A stretch of DNA of 15,791 bases from positions 1 through 15,791 of the forward strand of contig CADBPB010000186.1 in NCBI GenBank assembly GCA_902796525.1. The letters are read 5' to 3'. Each line of letters begins with the position of its first letter. Position 1 is the stretch's first letter. This document shows positions 14,085 through 15,791 of this stretch, piece after piece. This stretch comes from an uncultured Erysipelotrichaceae bacterium (lineage in GTDB: Bacteria; Bacillota_I; Bacilli_A; Erysipelotrichales; Erysipelotrichaceae). The position numbers were made by a program, and so were the translations under genes. The notes under the pieces are model-generated. The model was not told the DNA's origin and ran no database searches. It saw nothing but the letters and a program-made list of their open reading frames with translations.

Positions 14085-15791
14085 ATGAAACAGCTGACAG
14101 GCAATCAGGTCAGAAAGATGTTCCTGGATTATTTCCGTTCCAAAGATCACATGATCGAACCTGGCGCTTCCCTGATCCCGGTAAACGATCCCACGCTGCT
14201 GTGGATCAATTCCGGTGTTGCAGCATTGAAGAAATATCTCGATGGAAGAGAAAAACCGAAATCCAACCGGATCGCGAACGCCCAGAAATGCATCCGGACC
14301 AACGATATCGAAAATGTCGGAAAGACTTCGAGACACCACACATTCTTCGAGATGCTGGGAAACTGGTCGATCGGCGACTATTTCAAGAAAGAATCTTTGA
14401 AGATGTCCTGGGAGTTTCTGACTTCGCCGGACTGGATCGGTTTCGATCCCAATCGGATTTATGTCACGGTCTATCCCGACGATACCGAATCTTATGAGAT
14501 CTGGACGAAGGAAATCGGCCTTGATCCTACGCATATCCTGAAGTCATACGACAACTACTGGCAGATCGGCGAAGGACCATGCGGACCGGATTCCGAAATC
14601 TATTACGACCGCGGTCCAAAATATGATCCACAGGGGATCGGCGAGAAGCTTTTCTTCGAGGAAATGGAAAACGACCGTTATGTGGAACTTTGGAACAATG
14701 TCTTTTCGCAATACGATGCCAAAGAAGGCGTGGATCGGAAAGATTTCAAAGAACTTCCGCAGAAAAACATCGATACGGGCATGGGCCTGGAACGCCTGGT
14801 GGCCATGATTCAGGATGGCGAAACCAATTTCGATACGGACCTCTTCCTTCCTTACATCCATAAGACGGAACAGTTCGCCAAAAAGAAATATGCGGAAGAC
14901 AAGATGGCATACCGGGTCATCGCGGACCATATCCGTACATGCGTCTTTGCCTTGGCGGATGGCGCTACCTTTTCGAACGAAGGCAGAGGATATGTTTTAA
15001 GAAGAGTCTTGCGCAGAGCGATGCGCTACGGCCGTAATATCGGCATCACCAAGCCGTTCCTTTACGAGATCGTCGACGATGTCTGCGAGAATATGAAAGA
15101 GTTCTATCCTTATCTGATGGATAAGAAGGACTTCGTCAAAAAGCTCATTCTGAAAGAGGAAGAATCCTTCCTTACGACATTGGCAAATGGCGAGAAACTG
15201 CTGGAAGAAGAGCTTAAAAATGCCTCTGACGGCGTTCTGGCAGGCGAAGTGATCTTTAAGTTATATGATACGTACGGCTTCCCGAAAGAAATGACGATCG
15301 AATCCGCGGAAGAAAAAGGCATCCGTTGCGATATCGAAGGTTTCAATCAGTGCATGGAAAAGCAGAGAACCATGGCCAGAAACGCCAGAGATGTCGAAGA
15401 ATCCATGCATAACCAGTCCGAGGATCTGCTCAATTTCAATGATGCTTTCACTTTTACCGGCTATGAAAAAATGACGGATCAGGCCAAAGTGACGGGCCTG
15501 TTCATCGATGGCAAAGCAGTCGATGCCATCGATACGGAAGGGGATGTCATCTTCGATCACAGCTGTTTCTATGCCGAATCCGGCGGCCAGTGCGCCGATA
15601 CCGGTCTGATCATCAGCGAGGATACCGAAGCATCCGTTTCCGATGTCAAGAAAGCGCCGAACGGACAGTTCATGCATCATGTGAAAGTAAAGAAAGGCGC
15701 GATCAGAATAGGCGATGCGCTGAATCTTGAAATCAACGCACACGACCGCAAGCTGATCAAAGCGAACCATTCCTCCGTTCACCTGCTTCAA
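14085..15791 (+). CDS. alaS: Alanine-tRNA ligase (AlaRS), N-terminal part; 3' end outside window
   Basis: The first 569 residues of alanyl-tRNA synthetase; the family is usually about 870-880, so roughly a third is missing. The frame is open to the last base. The class II catalytic domain shows LLWINSGVAALK, the RHHTFFEMLGNWSIGDYFKKE region with its RxxHxTFFEMLGN signature, GEGPCGPDSEIYYDRG and motif 3 IDTGMGLERLVAMIQ. The helical tRNA-recognition domain follows. The editing domain, which removes serine and glycine from tRNA-Ala, begins near 485 with FYAESGGQCADTG and reaches the metal-binding HSSVH just before the edge. AGGAGG (14071-14076) lies 8 nt before the ATG. It sits downstream of an alanine T-box and, as in Bacillus, not far from recD2 and mnmA. 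Confidence 0.97.
   Translation, partial: MKQLTGNQVRKMFLDYFRSKDHMIEPGASLIPVNDPTLLWINSGVAALKKYLDGREKPKSNRIANAQKCIRTNDIENVGKTSRHHTFFEMLGNWSIGDYFKKESLKMSWEFLTSPDWIGFDPNRIYVTVYPDDTESYEIWTKEIGLDPTHILKSYDNYWQIGEGPCGPDSEIYYDRGPKYDPQGIGEKLFFEEMENDRYVELWNNVFSQYDAKEGVDRKDFKELPQKNIDTGMGLERLVAMIQDGETNFDTDLFLPYIHKTEQFAKKKYAEDKMAYRVIADHIRTCVFALADGATFSNEGRGYVLRRVLRRAMRYGRNIGITKPFLYEIVDDVCENMKEFYPYLMDKKDFVKKLILKEEESFLTTLANGEKLLEEELKNASDGVLAGEVIFKLYDTYGFPKEMTIESAEEKGIRCDIEGFNQCMEKQRTMARNARDVEESMHNQSEDLLNFNDAFTFTGYEKMTDQAKVTGLFIDGKAVDAIDTEGDVIFDHSCFYAESGGQCADTGLIISEDTEASVSDVKKAPNGQFMHHVKVKKGAIRIGDALNLEINAHDRKLIKANHSSVHLLQ

Noticed and set aside
1..15791. CRISPR arrays, insertion sequences, tRNA or rRNA genes, attachment sites
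   Set aside because: I saw no spaced direct repeats, transposase-like ORFs, tRNA cloverleaf sequences or rRNA segments; nearly all bases belong to housekeeping genes or their leaders.

Overview
The window is a compact piece of a low-to-mid-GC Firmicutes (Bacillota) chromosome. The protein sequences and gene order suggest the class Erysipelotrichia or a close relative of the Mollicutes. The reasons are Bacillota gene neighbourhoods (rnhC/cvpA/mutS2/uvrC and mnmA/recD2/alaS), T-box leaders on two aminoacyl-tRNA synthetase genes, and an MnmA whose N-terminal Asn/Asp-rich insert resembles what I recall of Mollicutes/Erysipelotrichia enzymes. TGA is used as a normal stop (rnhC, cvpA, mutS2, trpS, spx), so this is not a UGA=Trp mollicute. 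The taxonomy is inference; no rRNA is present.

Layout. (1) 2-964: the 3' part of thrS (+), converging on proS. (2) 961-3528: a minus-strand rnhC-proS pair. The thrS and proS stop codons overlap in the loop of one palindrome that looks like a bidirectional terminator. (3) 3581-8369: a plus-strand operon with no gaps, cvpA - mutS2 - uvrC - an unnoticed 54-residue membrane ORF. Its apparent terminator lies inside the 3' end of the convergent trpS gene. (4) 8370-9600: trpS (-) with a complete tryptophan T-box leader and promoter. (5) 9612-13840: a plus-strand operon, spx - mnmA - recD2 - ECF-transporter S component, with overlapping gene ends and a near-consensus promoter inside recD2. (6) 13858-15791: an alanine T-box leader and the 5' two thirds of alaS, cut by the window end.

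Functionally the window mixes tRNA charging and modification (ThrRS, ProRS, TrpRS, AlaRS, MnmA) with nucleic-acid maintenance (RNase HIII, MutS2, UvrC, RecD2), plus the thiol-stress RNA polymerase regulator Spx and a vitamin-type transporter subunit. TrpRS and AlaRS should be controlled by uncharged tRNA through transcription antitermination; both specifier loops can be read in the sequence.

I see no CRISPR array, mobile element, tRNA/rRNA gene or wholly new multi-gene system. The least ordinary features are regulatory: terminators placed inside coding sequence at both convergent junctions, three operon-leading genes whose best -10 elements sit only 6-7 nt before the start codon (possible leaderless transcripts), interleaved divergent trpS and spx promoters, a Spx with a cysteine-bearing C-terminal tail, a MutS2 whose Smr domain lacks the usual LDLRG residues, and the small membrane ORF.
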